Assembly: GCA_019400425.1 (NCBI GenBank)
Contig: JAFREE010000038.1
Location: 62,001-126,000 of the forward strand
Direction: 5' to 3'
Length of the DNA stretch: 64,000 nucleotides
Source of the DNA: Hymenochaete sp. R1
Lineage: Eukaryota > Basidiomycota > Agaricomycetes > Hymenochaetales > Hymenochaetaceae
Part shown: positions 22,444 to 34,235 of the stretch, one piece after another
Layout: every line of letters begins with the position of its first letter
How positions within the stretch are numbered: the first letter of the stretch is position 1
Made by a program: the position numbers and the translations under genes
Notes under the pieces: generated by a model
What the model saw: the letters and a program-made list of their open reading frames with translations, nothing else
Database searches by the model: none
Told to the model about the DNA's origin: nothing

Positions 22444-22796
22444 TCATGCAGAACGACAGCGGCTCACCAACATCTCTTAATTCCCTCCCCTCATACGTGA
22501 TTTGTCTTACCCCTCTGACCTCCAATCGAAACGAGTTTTGTATTTACTAACGTGCAGACGATGAATTGATCCCTTTGTTTTTTTTGTGAGCACGCGTTTT
22601 GCATATACGTTTTAAGCGGAATTTCAAATGAATTTGGGAGAATACAGCAAGGAATGACGTCGAGTCTCAATGCATAGTGTATTCACTCTTTCCGGAAGGA
22701 CGTTTGTTCCATCTTAGGCTTATTGGCACAACACCCTGGATTTACGGAAAGGAAATGATACACGATACAGAATAGCTTACCGATAATTACTTGACA
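22444..22796. other. Convergent 3' intergenic region
   Basis: This is 353 bp between the profilin and tannase-like gene A stops. It contains a T-rich stretch near 22578 and no gene. Confidence 0.6.
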
Positions 22797-25087
22797 TCAC
22801 TGCACGCAGTCCCATTCCTCGCTCGTCCCATTCCAAACGCTCCTCCATGGATACCGACAATGTTTCCTTAATTTCATTTTTGCTTCGCCTTTCGCATCCC
22901 TACCGACTTTCATACTATCACTTCCATCATCCACGTCCTTCCCGGTCACTCCAGGTCCCACATTGCCAATCGCTCCAAATTCGGCGCTGTTTCCCGCTGG
23001 TGCACCTACAATCACATCTGGAGCGACCCCACGCTCAACCCAATCTACGAGCTGCATTAGAACGTTACTTGCACCTGCTTTCAAAGCTTCGTCGGATGGA
23101 ACGGCGTGAACGTGTTGACCGAAGTTGGTATGGGCCCCATCAAATCTGCTTGTGCTTCTGGACAGGCTTCGTGAGTGTTGGCGATCTTTTATAGAGGTCG
23201 TGGATGCTGAACGGGAAAAGGACGAAGGTGCTGCACCAAAGCAATGTGTCATGCCGGGGACTAGAAAGAGCCGATAGAAGGAATCGAGGGAGGGGGAGGG
23301 GATACTTAGGTCACGGGAAACGCGATTATACAGAGATTTGGCGTTGCCCGAGGGAATAAGCTGTTAATATTCGAGTTTAAAAGCGAGTCTCGTTGGTGAG
23401 ATAGGATTTAGAAAAGAAGAAGACTGACTGGGTCCGCCCTTCCGTGATATGTGATGAGTTTCCCTCCGTTATCTCGAAACGCGGACAAGTCTCCGTCAAA
23501 TGTAGACATTTCTCCTGGGTCTAACGCATCCATGACGGCTATGTCATCCAAATTAAAGCTATTAAAATCAAAGGACAAGTTTCCGATGGCATGTTTCATC
23601 CATTCCTTCAGAATCCTTCGTTCTCAGCAAGGTTTCAAATTAACGAGAGAAGAAAAGAACACGCACATCAGCATAAGCAAACGGCTTCCCGTTGAATACG
23701 AACTTCGCAGCTGCCACTGCTTCAGCGCCGGGATCAAACCTCGGGAAGATAAATTCGCCTTCCTTCCCGTGGATAGGTGCGAAGATATTCTTTAGAGCGT
23801 CAACTTGAGCTAGGTTCGCACAAAACGCGTGGTCTAGTCTATCCTTTCCGAAACCAAGCAGTGATTGAAGTTTGACGAACGGCCTCCATGGTATCATATT
23901 GTTTGTGTCGCACAAAAGCTCTTCCGGCCGAAACTCGCAAGCGTCTGGTTCGGAGATGATACCATCCTTGAGTCCATCTAATTCGTCGCATTGTTTTAGA
24001 ATCTCCTTTCCTACGACTTCCCAAAGGGCCTCTGTTACGATACGACCATGTGCCTGCTTCCCAGTTCCATTAAGCGATCCCATTGTTATGTTATGTTCCG
24101 AAGTCGAGTCTAAGCCTGCCCATAAGGTCAAGAACGCCGTGCATCCCTGAAGACGGTTGAAGTTCGTGGCTGGTGCACCAGCCAATATCCCATCGAAATC
24201 ATTTGGAAAATGTCGTGCTGCGTATATTCCCTGCCTACCTCCGGTAGAACAGCCCATGTAGTATTTCTTTCGCGGAAGGAGAGAGTAGTACTTATGGATG
24301 AGGTGGGAGCCTATAATATTCGTGGTGTGTATCGAACGAGAGGTGAAGTCCAGGAGAATTTCGCGGGATTTGGAAAATGGGACACCGGTATTGCCGTCAT
24401 GACCGTTGTTGGAAGCAAAGGCGGCGAATCCACTGGAAGAAGTATATGCGAGGTTATCGTAGTCAATGCCTGCTCAGTGTTCAGACAGAAGTTCATTTTA
24501 GATCGAGTCAAATTGAACCTTTCACTAAGTGTATGTTGCCAGTCGAACCAAGAAAAAAACTCACATCCACCTAAACCACCGTTTCCTAGCACTAACATTC
24601 TCCCACCATTCTGCTCCCACCTAGTCGGGAGCCAAGCCTCGCCGTTGAGCGTACCAGGCTCGTCGCCAGCAGATTGTATTGGCCTACCCGCAGAAGTGGT
24701 CCGCGCAATCCATTGTACGCGACACATTGGGACTTTGACGTTTGCCTCTTGAGCACACACTCCGAGAGTACCTAGACCACTTTCAGGCTGGTGAAAATAC
24801 GTCGCATTAAGAATGGACGTCGAGAATGTGTAATTGAGGGCGTCTTGCAAAGTCAGCCCATCTCGTTTCGCGTCATCGTCGACTCTGGAGGGGAAGACGT
24901 GTTCATCGGAGAACGAAGCGAACGTCCAGCCTTCTGGGTCCTCGTTAATAGCGTCTTTCAGGGCCAAGCACGCTGCTTCAGGGCTTAAATCGAATGAGTT
25001 TGGGAAAAGAGTCGCAAAAAGCGGGGCGATGAACGAGAGCGCTGGGTACGAGTGTGCGAGCTGCCTGAGGCCGTTGAGCAGATGCAT
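22797..25087 (-). CDS. Tannase/feruloyl esterase family protein A (CS-D-HC type)
   Basis: Alpha/beta-hydrolase of the tannase and feruloyl-esterase family, acting on phenolic esters of plant material. The nucleophile motif is GCSTGGRQG. The Asp lies in YHGRADPV and the His in GMTHCFG, giving the disulfide-braced CS-D-HC arrangement. A calcium-site-like loop reads DELDGLKDGII. There are four exons (first ends after LGNGGLGG; later exons start near CIDYDN, at the KEWMKHAIG stretch and at LIPSGNAKS), giving about 690-700 aa. The ATG at 25087 is chosen because the frame upstream has no ATG; residues 15-32 are hydrophobic and may be the secretion signal, though an unseen upstream exon is possible. 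Gene B downstream on the map is a tandem paralog. Confidence 0.88.
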
Positions 25088-25138
25088 TCCAAGCTGACTT
25101 AAACTATCGTTCTGGGCTTGTTCCCCGGGAGACGACAC

Positions 25139-25657
25139 TGGTCAAGAAGAGATCCGACGCCGGCGTTCTTGAGCGGTATACAGCTTTCTAACTCCCACCG
25201 TACGCTATTCGAGACAAAATTGAGACAATTGTATGAGCGTGTGATATTAGTGGTCAATTTAGTCTCGAAAGCCGATAGTCGGATGGTGTTGATGGAATCA
25301 TGGTGAATGCGCGCGAGTAGCCATTGCTGAGACTAGCTTAGCAGATGAGTCCGAAGGAGAATGGGGAACAAGCCAGAATGTCGATGGTCATGATCAGAGA
25401 AGTAGTCAGAGAAACCAAGTCTAAGAAGTGCCCGACAACTTGAAAACGAAAGGGAAGTGTGGGTCCCAAATGTTCAAAAAAAGCGGTGATGATCAGACGA
25501 GACATCCACACAACCAATATTAAAAGAGATTCCTTTCAAACCATCAAACACAATGTCTTGTTTGTACAGAAAGTAGATACTACACGATTTGAATAGACAG
25601 TTTTCGAGTTTTCGATATTCTTGCTCCAACCAAATCACCACCGCCCGCCCCACTCCA
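25139..25657. other. Intergenic between tannase-like genes A and B
   Basis: About 520 bp that holds the promoter of gene A and the 3' end of gene B. No further gene was seen. Confidence 0.6.
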
Positions 25658-27806
25658 CTACACGCAGTCCCAGTCCTCGCTCGTCCCATTCCAGATGCTC
25701 CTCCATGGATATCGACAATGTTTCCTTAGTTTAATCTTTGCCTCACCACTTCGCCTAGCATCATCGCCAGTGCTATTGCCATCTACCTCCTGACCACTTG
25801 CTCCAGGTCCCACCTTCCCAGTCACGTCTAATGCAGCATCGTTTACCGCCGGTGCACCTACAATCACATCTGGAGCGACCCCATGCTCGACCCAATCTAT
25901 GAGCTGCATCATGACATTGCTTGCTCCTGCTTCCAGAGCCTCGTCGGAGGGCACAGTGACCGCGTGTTGACCGAAGTTGGTATGGGCTCCGTAGACTTTA
26001 TCGTTGGTTGCGCTCCCGCCTCCTTCAGATGAGTGGGGAAAGGACGACGGTAGGGCTCCGAGGCAGTGGGACATACCCGGGATGAGGAAGAGGCGATAGA
26101 AGGAGTCGATGGAGTTCGAAGGACTGCTTAGGCTCCGGGAGACGAGATTGTAGAGGGATTTAGCGCCACCCGAAGGAATGAGCTATATAGATTCGGCAGA
26201 CATCACGGATTAGTATGTTGCATGCAGTATGGGTTTCATCGGTACTGACTGGATCTCCTCGTCCGTGATACATGATAAGTTTTCCGCCGCGATCTCGAAA
26301 AGCGGATAGGTCACCACTAAACGTAGATACATTTCCTGGATCAATGGCGTCCATAGCGGCAATGTCGTCCAGACCAAAACTGTCAAAATTGAACGTTCCA
26401 TTGCCGACGACATATCGCATCCAATCCTATGAAAATAGAGCGAATTTAGCGAATGTACAATTGATCAAGAGGACAGGGTACGAACATCAGCGTAAGTAAA
26501 GGGCCTCTCGCCAAACATTCCTTTTGCAGGGAGTGCTGATTCGGCACCTGGATCGAATCTAGGACAGAGAAGTTCGCCTTCCTTCCCATGGGTGGGTGTG
26601 AAGATTTTTCGGAAAGCATCTACGTGATCTGGACTTGCGCATGCCTGTAGGGCTAGTCTACCCTTTCCGTAGTCAGAAGAGGGTGCGTCCTTTAGATAGG
26701 AGTTTTGGAGCAGAAAATTGTTCGAATCGCATAGGAGCTCTTCCGGTCGGAACTCACAAGCATCTGGTTCAGAGATGATCCCATCTATGAGCCCATCCAG
26801 TGCATCGCACTGTCTTAAAGTCTCCTTCCCTAAACGAGTCCAGAGGTCTTGTGTCGTGCTACGCGCTCGCTGGTGAACTAAAACTAAGCACCCAAGAAGA
26901 CGGTTGAAGTCCGTAGCCGGCGCTCCAACCAATACCCCATCGAAGTCATCTGGGAAGTGTCGCGCAGCGTATACGCCCTGCCTTCCTCCCGTCGAACAAC
27001 CCATGTAATACTTCTTTCGAGGAAGGAGAGAGTAGTATGCATGGGCAAGATGAGATCCGATGATGTTCGTGGTATGGATTGATCGAGAGGTGAAGTCGAG
27101 AAGGATTTCTCGGGATTTGGAAAATGGGTAGCCAGTGTCGCCATCGTGTCCGTTATTCGAAGCAAAAGATGCCAATCCGAGGGAGGAAGCGTATGCGAGG
27201 TTGTAGTAATCGATGCCTAAGCAATGTTCACGCAGAGCCCGCAAACCATTGAGCTTAGGCGCAGGTTTTGGGTAATAGAACGCACTCACCTCCACCTAGA
27301 CCACCATTCCCCAACACTATCATCCTCCTTCTACTCTCTTCCCAGCCCGTTGGAAGCCAAGCCTCACCCTTAAGTGTGCCTGCTTCGTCAGTCGACGTTG
27401 AAGGTACTCCCACAGAGCGCGTTCGTGCGATCCATTGCAGGCGACACATCGGCACCTTCACGTCTGCCTTCCCCGCGCGCGATCCGAAGGTGTCCACGCC
27501 TGTAGCAGCTTGGGAGAAGTAGGTCGCATTGACGATGGTGGTCGAAAACGTGTAGTTGAGGGCATCGTTCAAAGTCAGTCCGTCGCGCTTCGTGCCGGCA
27601 AAGTCAGTGGGAAAGACGTGGTCATCAGAGAACGATGCGAACGTCCAAGCCTCTGGGTCTCCGTTAATAATATCCTTTAAAGAAAGGCACGTCGTTTCGG
27701 GGTTCGAATCGACCGTATTTTGGAGAAGGTTAGCGTAGAGTGGAAAGATAAACGCGAACGCCAGGTACGTGTACGCGAGCTGCCGCAGGACGTTGGGCTG
27801 ATGCAT
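25658..27806 (-). CDS. Tannase/feruloyl esterase family protein B (tandem paralog of A)
   Basis: Tandem paralog of gene A, same strand and same exon plan. It keeps GCSTGGRQG with the catalytic Ser, the Asp in YHGRGDPV, the His-Cys pair in GMSHCLG, and the loop DALDGLIDGII, so it should be catalytically competent. The start is the ATG at 27806, matching the start of A; the context GGAATGCAT is identical in both. Compared with A, B lacks about 20-27 residues in frame after FNRLLGC, in the lid region, which may change substrate fit. The start is followed by a hydrophobic stretch (YLAFAFIFPLYANLL), probably a secretion signal or anchor. Phenolic-ester hydrolysis is inferred from the family. Confidence 0.87.
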
Positions 27807-28211
27807 TCCAAATTGGTTTGTACTGTTGCTCAACGCCACAAACACTCACCGCTGGGCACGATTGATAAAACACCAATGGCGGATGTCGGAAAGGAATAAG
27901 AAAAACAGACAAATGGCTGACACTGTGTTCGAGTTGCAATGAGAAGAGGAAGTCGCGGAGTGAGTCCAACTGATCAAATACGTGAATAGTATCTCACGAT
28001 GACCTATTGATACAAATAATCAAATTCCCCGGGAAGCTTTAAAGTCAAGTCTAAGGAAGAACCAGGAAGTAATTATGCATACAATGTGCGTTTAACAACC
28101 TCAGCGTAATACGATGTCATGATATCATGCTTTTATAGAAAGTCGTTCAAGTTGATGCATATCTCTGGTTTCACAATTTCCATTGGCTACCCTACCATCA
28201 TACACCTTACT

Positions 28212-29010
28212 TCAACGCACGTAGTTCCACTCCTCGCTGGTCCCTTTCCACTCACCCCAATGATATCGACAGTGTTTCCTTAACTGAGCCTTCACTTCGT
28301 CTCCCCACTTGAAGTTACTGTCACTTGGCCCCTTTCCACCCGCTTTAAGTTCCGGATTGAATTTCATCGTCGCGCTTGATTCGCCATCGCTTTCTGCAGG
28401 CGCCCCAACGATCACATCTCGAGCAACCCCATACTCGACCTAGTCTACGGGTTGCATCAAGACGTTACTTGTGCCTGCTTTCAAATGCTCGTCGGAGGGC
28501 CATGCTGACCGAAGTTGGTATGAGCACTGTAAAGCTTGTCTTTACATGCAATCCCACCTCCTTCAGATTACCAAGATACTTTATGATTTATTTTGAAGTC
28601 CGAGAGGGAAGATGAGTGAGCAAACGACGATGGTACGGGGCCGAGGCTATGGGTCATACCCGGTATTAGGAAGAGGCGGTAGAAAAAGTCGATGGATGAT
28701 GGACTGCTTAGGCTTCGGGAAGTGTGCTTGTAGAGGGACTTGGAGTTGCCTGAAGGATTAATCTACGGTATTCAAATAGAAATTATGAATCAGATCAGCG
28801 AGTATACATCAAAGAATGTCAGTACTCACTAGTAGGCCTGCTCGACCGTGATACATGATAAGTTTCGGGCCCGGATTCGTACCCTGGATCAATCCATGGG
28901 AAAAGAAGACCGTCGTAAAGAGCGGAATAATGTCCGAGAATGCTGTATACATGCGCGAACTGTCGGCGAGCGTTAATTTGATGCTTTCAAGTCCAAGTCA
29001 GCTTCGCTTG
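28212..29010 (-). pseudogene. Decayed third tannase-family copy with large internal deletion
   Basis: A remnant of a third copy on the same strand. The C-terminal end (KHCRYHWGEWKGTSEEWN) matches genes A and B. Upstream in its sense, a segment like the N-terminus of A and B (IIPLFTTVFF) is followed within about 50 nt by the KLIMYHGRA segment that lies some 500 residues later in A and B, so the catalytic Ser region is gone. The Asp of GRADP is replaced (GRAGL), the His-Cys pair reads THSLG, and the conserved Trp of the VDWVE segment is a TAG stop at 28442-28440. These lesions make it a pseudogene. Confidence 0.9.
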
Positions 29011-29125
29011 TACTGGTGCTCTCAACCTAGTAGCTAGAGAACGACGCGGGCAAAGAAAACACCTGTTTTACGGCCCATTAGACCTCTTTTGATACTTACT
29101 GCAAGCCATTTGATCAAGAAACTTA

Positions 29126-29315
29126 GGCCCTGTTCGGTAGCGTTGCTTAGACGTTGCTTGCCAGTGCTATCTACGCTTTTTACGAATAGGTTCCCACGCT
29201 TAAAGCTGAACTTGCTTTCCGCGGGTTCAATTGCCCCCAAAGCGTGGGAACCTATTCATGTTAAGCGTAGATAGCACTGGCAAGCAACGTCTAAGCAACG
29301 CTACCGAACAGAGCC
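29126..29315. mobile_element. Tourist-like MITE (PIF/Harbinger type), 190 bp
   Basis: A short non-coding element with terminal inverted repeats of about 75 bp and an unpaired centre of about 40 bp. The left end begins GGCCCTGTTCGGTAGCG and the right end is its near-perfect reverse complement, ending CCGAACAGAGCC. It is flanked directly by TTA on both sides (29123-29125 and 29316-29318), the target duplication typical of PIF/Harbinger elements. No transposase is encoded, so it would need one in trans. It lies just upstream (in the gene's sense) of the decayed tannase copy. I saw no second copy in this window. Confidence 0.9.
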
Positions 29316-29318
29316 TTA

Positions 29319-31582
29319 ACTTCAATTTGTGTTACCCCAAGTCTTTAAGACTCGGACAATAGTCGTGTTAGCGTCGGATCACCGACCAGCGCGCAAGCGA
29401 TCGCCACTGGGATTGGACTCTTCAAAATGAGCCTCATAGAGTGGCAAACGGTTAGAAATGTTGATGATTCAAGTCAGAAAGGAAGAAAAGTGGCGAAAGG
29501 TGACAGAGGGAAGAATGAATGACACTTGTGAGTCCTGAATGCCCCGAAGAGGAGAGGCGGTATTGAACATCTTTCCCCGACCTCGAACCCGATGTAATCG
29601 AGTATCAGTCGAATAAACTTTCGAGCACATTACGAACTGGACGGGTCATATACAGAAGGAAGGTTCTGGCCAAGAGGTGGCGCTCACATGCATGAGGCCT
29701 TGGTTTATCCAAGATTGTCGTAACTGTTCATTTTTCGGTGCTCCGTCCGAAGAGCAAGAACATTATGCTTGTGCTCGAACACCATCCGGAAGCCGGAATA
29801 GATGGCAGATTGCGAGAAGGCCGTCAATTTCGGTAGACCATGGTTCCAGTGTTCGAGGAGATAACGACATCCACGACCGTGCATGGGCAAGTGGAGTCAA
29901 AGTCGAGCTTCGCGTGAGGAAAGGCAAAGTCGGCAGATACCGACCCCGCATTAATGTTGAACGAACGAAACTTCACGATCCAAGAATTTGGCGGAGGATT
30001 TGGGTACCTCGATCGACGAGAACCGTTTTAAACCTCCAGATGCAGTGCATTGGGATTATGATCCGAGCACGCGAAGAAGGCTTCCGTGTTCAAGGACGGC
30101 ATGGTTGTGTGGAGGAATGTATGTCCGACACGAGTTTTAGAACTCGAAATAGCTATTGATGCGTGTGGGGTCTATGTTCGTATCGAAACCTCGTAAAGCA
30201 CGTTCGAGAGCGCATCTATCGCTGGGATATGAGAGGTCCTGTTGTACTCCATTCGTCGCACGGTCTTTAAATTGGTGCATATTAGATCGATATGCGATTT
30301 TCTAAATCCGTGTATTAAGGAAGTTATCCCAAATCCGTGTGCAAAGTACGATAAAGGTCAAGTGAGCTCACAAGACATGAACCAGAATCAGCTGATCCCC
30401 ACTTCCAATTTTCTTCGTCTCCCTTATCTTTAAAGCCTCGAGAGCTCGAGACCGAGATACGGTGACCGGTGAAAAGTACAAGGGTCTACCCCGAGATCTC
30501 GCGAGGTCCCGAGAATATGGGCTAGGGATGACTTCTGCTCTCTTCGCCGCAGCAACATCCTTTCCCGGTGCTTGGTGCGGGGAAAGACATTCTATGGCAC
30601 CGGTGGCCTGATAGAAGGGTCACGTTGGATACTAAATGCCCGAGTCAGCTCAGCAACGCACAAACAATATGCTTGTACACACCTTATCAATCAATAGCAT
30701 TTTCCCCGGCACGATAAGGGCCTTGCGTGGCGCGCCGCACGCACACAAGGCGCACGAATCGCACGAAAGCGCCTTTATCTTTTGATGGCGCGCGATTAGG
30801 CGCAGGTTCCAGGTCATCTGCTTGCGTGTCCTTGTCCATCTAGATGGCGTGTTTGGTTTGTTTCGCGTTCTATTGCTCAACTGACCAGCTCGGTGAGAGT
30901 ACAGATTAAGTTCACGGACTAGGAACCTTCGGAGCAGCTTCTCTACTCATTTCTTGGACCCTTTCTCATGTTCGGGGCTGAAAACGCGTGGGGGTTTCGA
31001 CTCTGAGTCCGAATGATAAGGTGAAACGAAGGGCAGGTGAGACATGGAGAATATTGAACCCGGGACACGCGTGCTTACTAATTATTTGTGGGTCCATATG
31101 GATGACGCAGCCCGACCGGCGCTCCGACGACGTTGCGACTCGCGACCTTCGAGATTGATTTGAGATTTGTTTGTTCAGCCTCGAGCTCTATGCATGTTCC
31201 GACTCCGACTCGCCCGGGAAGCAAATACCGGAGCGGTAGACATGGTAATGGCGATAATGCGATTTGCATCAGAAATATCAGAGGCCTGGTCGCGTCTCTC
31301 GAAAGGACGCAATTCTGTTTTCCTTGCGACACCGAGAACTCATCCGAAACAACATTGTCAGTGAATCAATGCTGTTAGAAGCGTTGGAATCCATGGGGAC
31401 GAGTGATCTTTGGTGAGTGACAAAGTTGGAACACGGTTGCAGCTCCGGGGTGGCCGTACTGACCATAAAACACCAAAAATCCCAGATCACTTCATTTTCC
31501 TTCTTCCAGTGCATAATAGACGTATTTAAAGGGTGGAAGAGGAGCCAATGATGTACTAATACATATAACATCCAAACCCAAG
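29319..31582. other. Gene-poor interval, about 2.3 kb
   Basis: A plus-strand frame of 160 codons (29677-30159, rich in Arg) shows no recognisable domain or splice structure and could be a relic or chance. The rest holds short frames on both strands without support. There is no tRNA-like cloverleaf or tandem repeat that I can see. Confidence 0.5.
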
Positions 31583-32345
31583 ATGAAGACAGTGGAAGAG
31601 GAGCTCCATGGCTCTCAGTACCTCACGATAAGTTTTCGTGAAGATTCAAGAGCAGACCTGCCAGACTGTTTCGTCAGAAATATTGACTTTGAATTTTGGG
31701 ACTACCATCGCAGAAAAACCCAACGCCCTTTTGTATCATGCAGGAAAAGTGCAGACCATATCACTATATCGCCTGACATTGAGGGTTGGGAGAGCAGGAT
31801 TTACTGGGGTCAGAGCCGTTTCACGGATACGGTGATAGAGTATTATAATGGGGACGGCGTGAAGAGAGCGAAGAAGGTGGTCGATTATTTCGTTGACCAT
31901 AAGCAACCGTCGACGCCGACTTTGCATTGGCAAGAGGCTACTTGGGAAGACGATCCGGACTTCGAAGGGCTCTATGTAAGTTGTCGTCCAGCTCTTTTCA
32001 ATCGTTGAAAAACTGAACTCGGGTGCTTCCCAGATCTACCGCGACAATGACCCCTACGCCTATCTCAAGCATCGGAAGGTCCCTGATGCTGGCATAGATG
32101 ACTACGTGGTCGTCCGATTTTTTCCCATAAAGTCATATTCCTTGCAGAAAAGCCAATGGGCTGAGCTGCTTCGCGAAATCTTTATCTTGTGTATCCTCTG
32201 GTTCGGTGGGCGTCGCCAAGATTTCTATCCTGCGATTACCAAAGCCTTCGGTTCGAAACGCCCTGAGAAAATACTCGTCAAAACTCAGGCTAAAGATTGG
32301 CAGAAATGGGAGCAAGAAGGTGAGAGAAGCAGTAGAAGACGTTAG
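31583..32345 (+). CDS. Uncharacterised protein, paralog 1 of a two-gene family
   Basis: I do not recognise the family. Exons 31583-31975 and 32034-32345 join exactly to 234 aa. The second exon starts IYRDNDPYAYL, and the most conserved part is LLREIFILCILWFGGRRQDFY, of which the hydrophobic core is shared with the paralog at 33445-34235. The N-terminal half is rich in acidic and aromatic residues (DIEGWESRIYWGQ) and looks like beta structure; the C-terminus is basic. There is no signal peptide. The identical exon-1 length and intron position in the paralog strongly support the start and the intron. The function is unknown. Confidence 0.75.
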
Positions 32346-33444
32346 GCTTTTTAGATTGGATGAATAATATAACGAAGACAAATAGTAAAAAAAAAATTGC
32401 AACGCAGATTCGCATGAAAAGCTGAAGAAAGGATGATGTTCGCCACAAATTTCGAAACATGGACATTTTTAGTCTTATCACGTGCACACTAATGGACGTT
32501 TTATTTGTCAGCCGTCGGTCGCGGCCGCGTCGCACGCGTCGCTTAATTTAAATTTAGTTTTAACTTGCCTTCTCCTCTTATTTCCTTGTTGATCAAAGCG
32601 CGCTCCAGGGTTCCAGCAATCACCAAGCCAATTTGTTCAACTCCCACACTCATAAAGGCGCTGGGGCCGTCCGGGTCGAAACGCAAGTAGCACTCAGAAT
32701 CAGACTCTCATCTATTCGGATACGCTGACCCAACCGGAGACAACGACATTAGCAGTAGAACTTGTTTTCGACGCAAAGGACTGCTCGGTGAAATGTCACT
32801 TGCAATAACTCGGATGGGCCTTTCTGGTATCACTGGTGGATACCAAGTGCCGGGGATTCAGAGATAGGGCTAGCGAGGACAACCTGTTTTCGAAACCACA
32901 GACGAAATGGAAGTCAAAGGTTGGCCCAAGGCCTACTATCCCTTCAAATACCGTGTGCTCGAAATAAACATACCACGCGTCCGAGCAAGGAGAAGTAATA
33001 TGAGCCAGGCCAGTATTAATTACGCCACAACAAGGACTTCTATTATCCCAAGATTGGGAGACACTCAGGTATTGTCTTCTCACCATATTCAGTGCGTTCG
33101 GCGCTCATTTACACTCAATTTTGACACCTATCCCAACGTGTCGTTTTTTTTTGCTTTCAACAAGGGCCTCATGAGCAATTGGTCATGAATGACTAGACAG
33201 TGTTGTAAACGTGGTGGGGAGTGCAAGGAGGCCATGCTCAGGCGGCCGGCGCAAACGCGAAGGATATAGGTTACGGCCTCCACTCGTTCTTAAAATGCAG
33301 TGCTAATCGAAAGTCCTATGGGTATTTATACGGGCTCGAAATGCCTTGGGTGGAAATAAACCATCTAACACGCAGAACTCGCAGTTCCCAAATAAACCTC
33401 GTCTCTCTCCTGAACTCGAAGATCCGATACGCAGAAACGCAGAA
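32346..33444. other. Intergenic between the two paralogs, 1.1 kb
   Basis: No supported gene. A plus-strand frame at 32907-33188 has no resemblance to the neighbouring paralogs. An A/T-rich stretch follows paralog 1 near 32380. Confidence 0.55.
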
Positions 33445-34235
33445 ATGGCGGGTCCTCCTCCAACGGTCCACACTATGACACTCAAACTCGAGCGCACCTC
33501 CGAGAAAGAACTTTGCGAGATCAAAGATATCAGGCTCAGTCTTATGGACTCGGACACACCCACAGGCGATCGTCTTGAGGTTCCATACCAAAAAGAACCA
33601 GGCTATGCTCGAATCTACCTTGTTGAGGGCGGTGGGATGTGGGATTACAAGATCTTCTGGAATCAGGAAGAGCCCAAGGATTCGAAGGTGTTGGTTCGTA
33701 ACAAGGGACGCGTCGGGGGCAAGATGGAGGAGATGAGCTTGGTTGAATATTTTGTTCGTGACAAATGTCGGACGACACCATCCATGCGCTGGGACGAAAT
33801 TGGTTTTAAAATGGATCCTGACACGGAGGGACTTCTCGTACGTCCAGTCAGAATCTGCTTTTTTTTTGAAAAGGGGATGGAGGGGGTTTTGGTTGATTAT
33901 CGAGGAAGTGTTTTTGGTCTGTATCTAACTCAGTCCTATTCTTCATACAGATCTACCGTAGAGACCTCTACGCCGTCCTCGCCCAAAAGAAAAGCTCCGA
34001 CTCCAGCCCCGAAGGAAACGCGCTCAACGACGTCACAGTCACGTTCTCCCTGCCAGACGTGCCAGAGTCCGAAACCCCGCACGACGACAAACTCGTCGAG
34101 CTCCTGCGCGAAATCGTGATGCTGACCATCCTTTGGTTTGGTGGGCACCGGTATAGGTTCTATGATGCCATCGTAACTGCTTTGAAGCAGGAAGGGGGGG
34201 CGGAAGCGAAGGATTCTCAGGCTGCTAGTGACTGA
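33445..34235 (+). CDS. Uncharacterised protein, paralog 2 of a two-gene family
   Basis: Exons 33445-33837 and 33951-34235 join exactly to 225 aa. The first exon is 393 nt, the same as in paralog 1, and the phase-0 intron falls at the same place, just before IYR. Shared features are the acidic DPDTEGLL / DPDFEGLY end of exon 1 and the helix LLREIVMLTILWFGGHRYRFY in exon 2. The frame continues upstream, but the ATG at 33445 (MAGPPP) gives the exon-1 length match and is therefore preferred. The helix could be amphipathic or membrane-facing; I make no functional claim. Confidence 0.75.

Noticed and set aside
27700..27715. GGTTCGAATC-like box, considered as a tRNA T-loop
   Set aside because: It lies inside an exon of tannase gene B and has no matching acceptor stem or anticodon arm.
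29677..30159. Plus-strand frame of 160 codons, considered as an oxidoreductase relic
   Set aside because: No family motif could be matched on inspection, the composition is Arg-rich and unordered, and no exons extend it.
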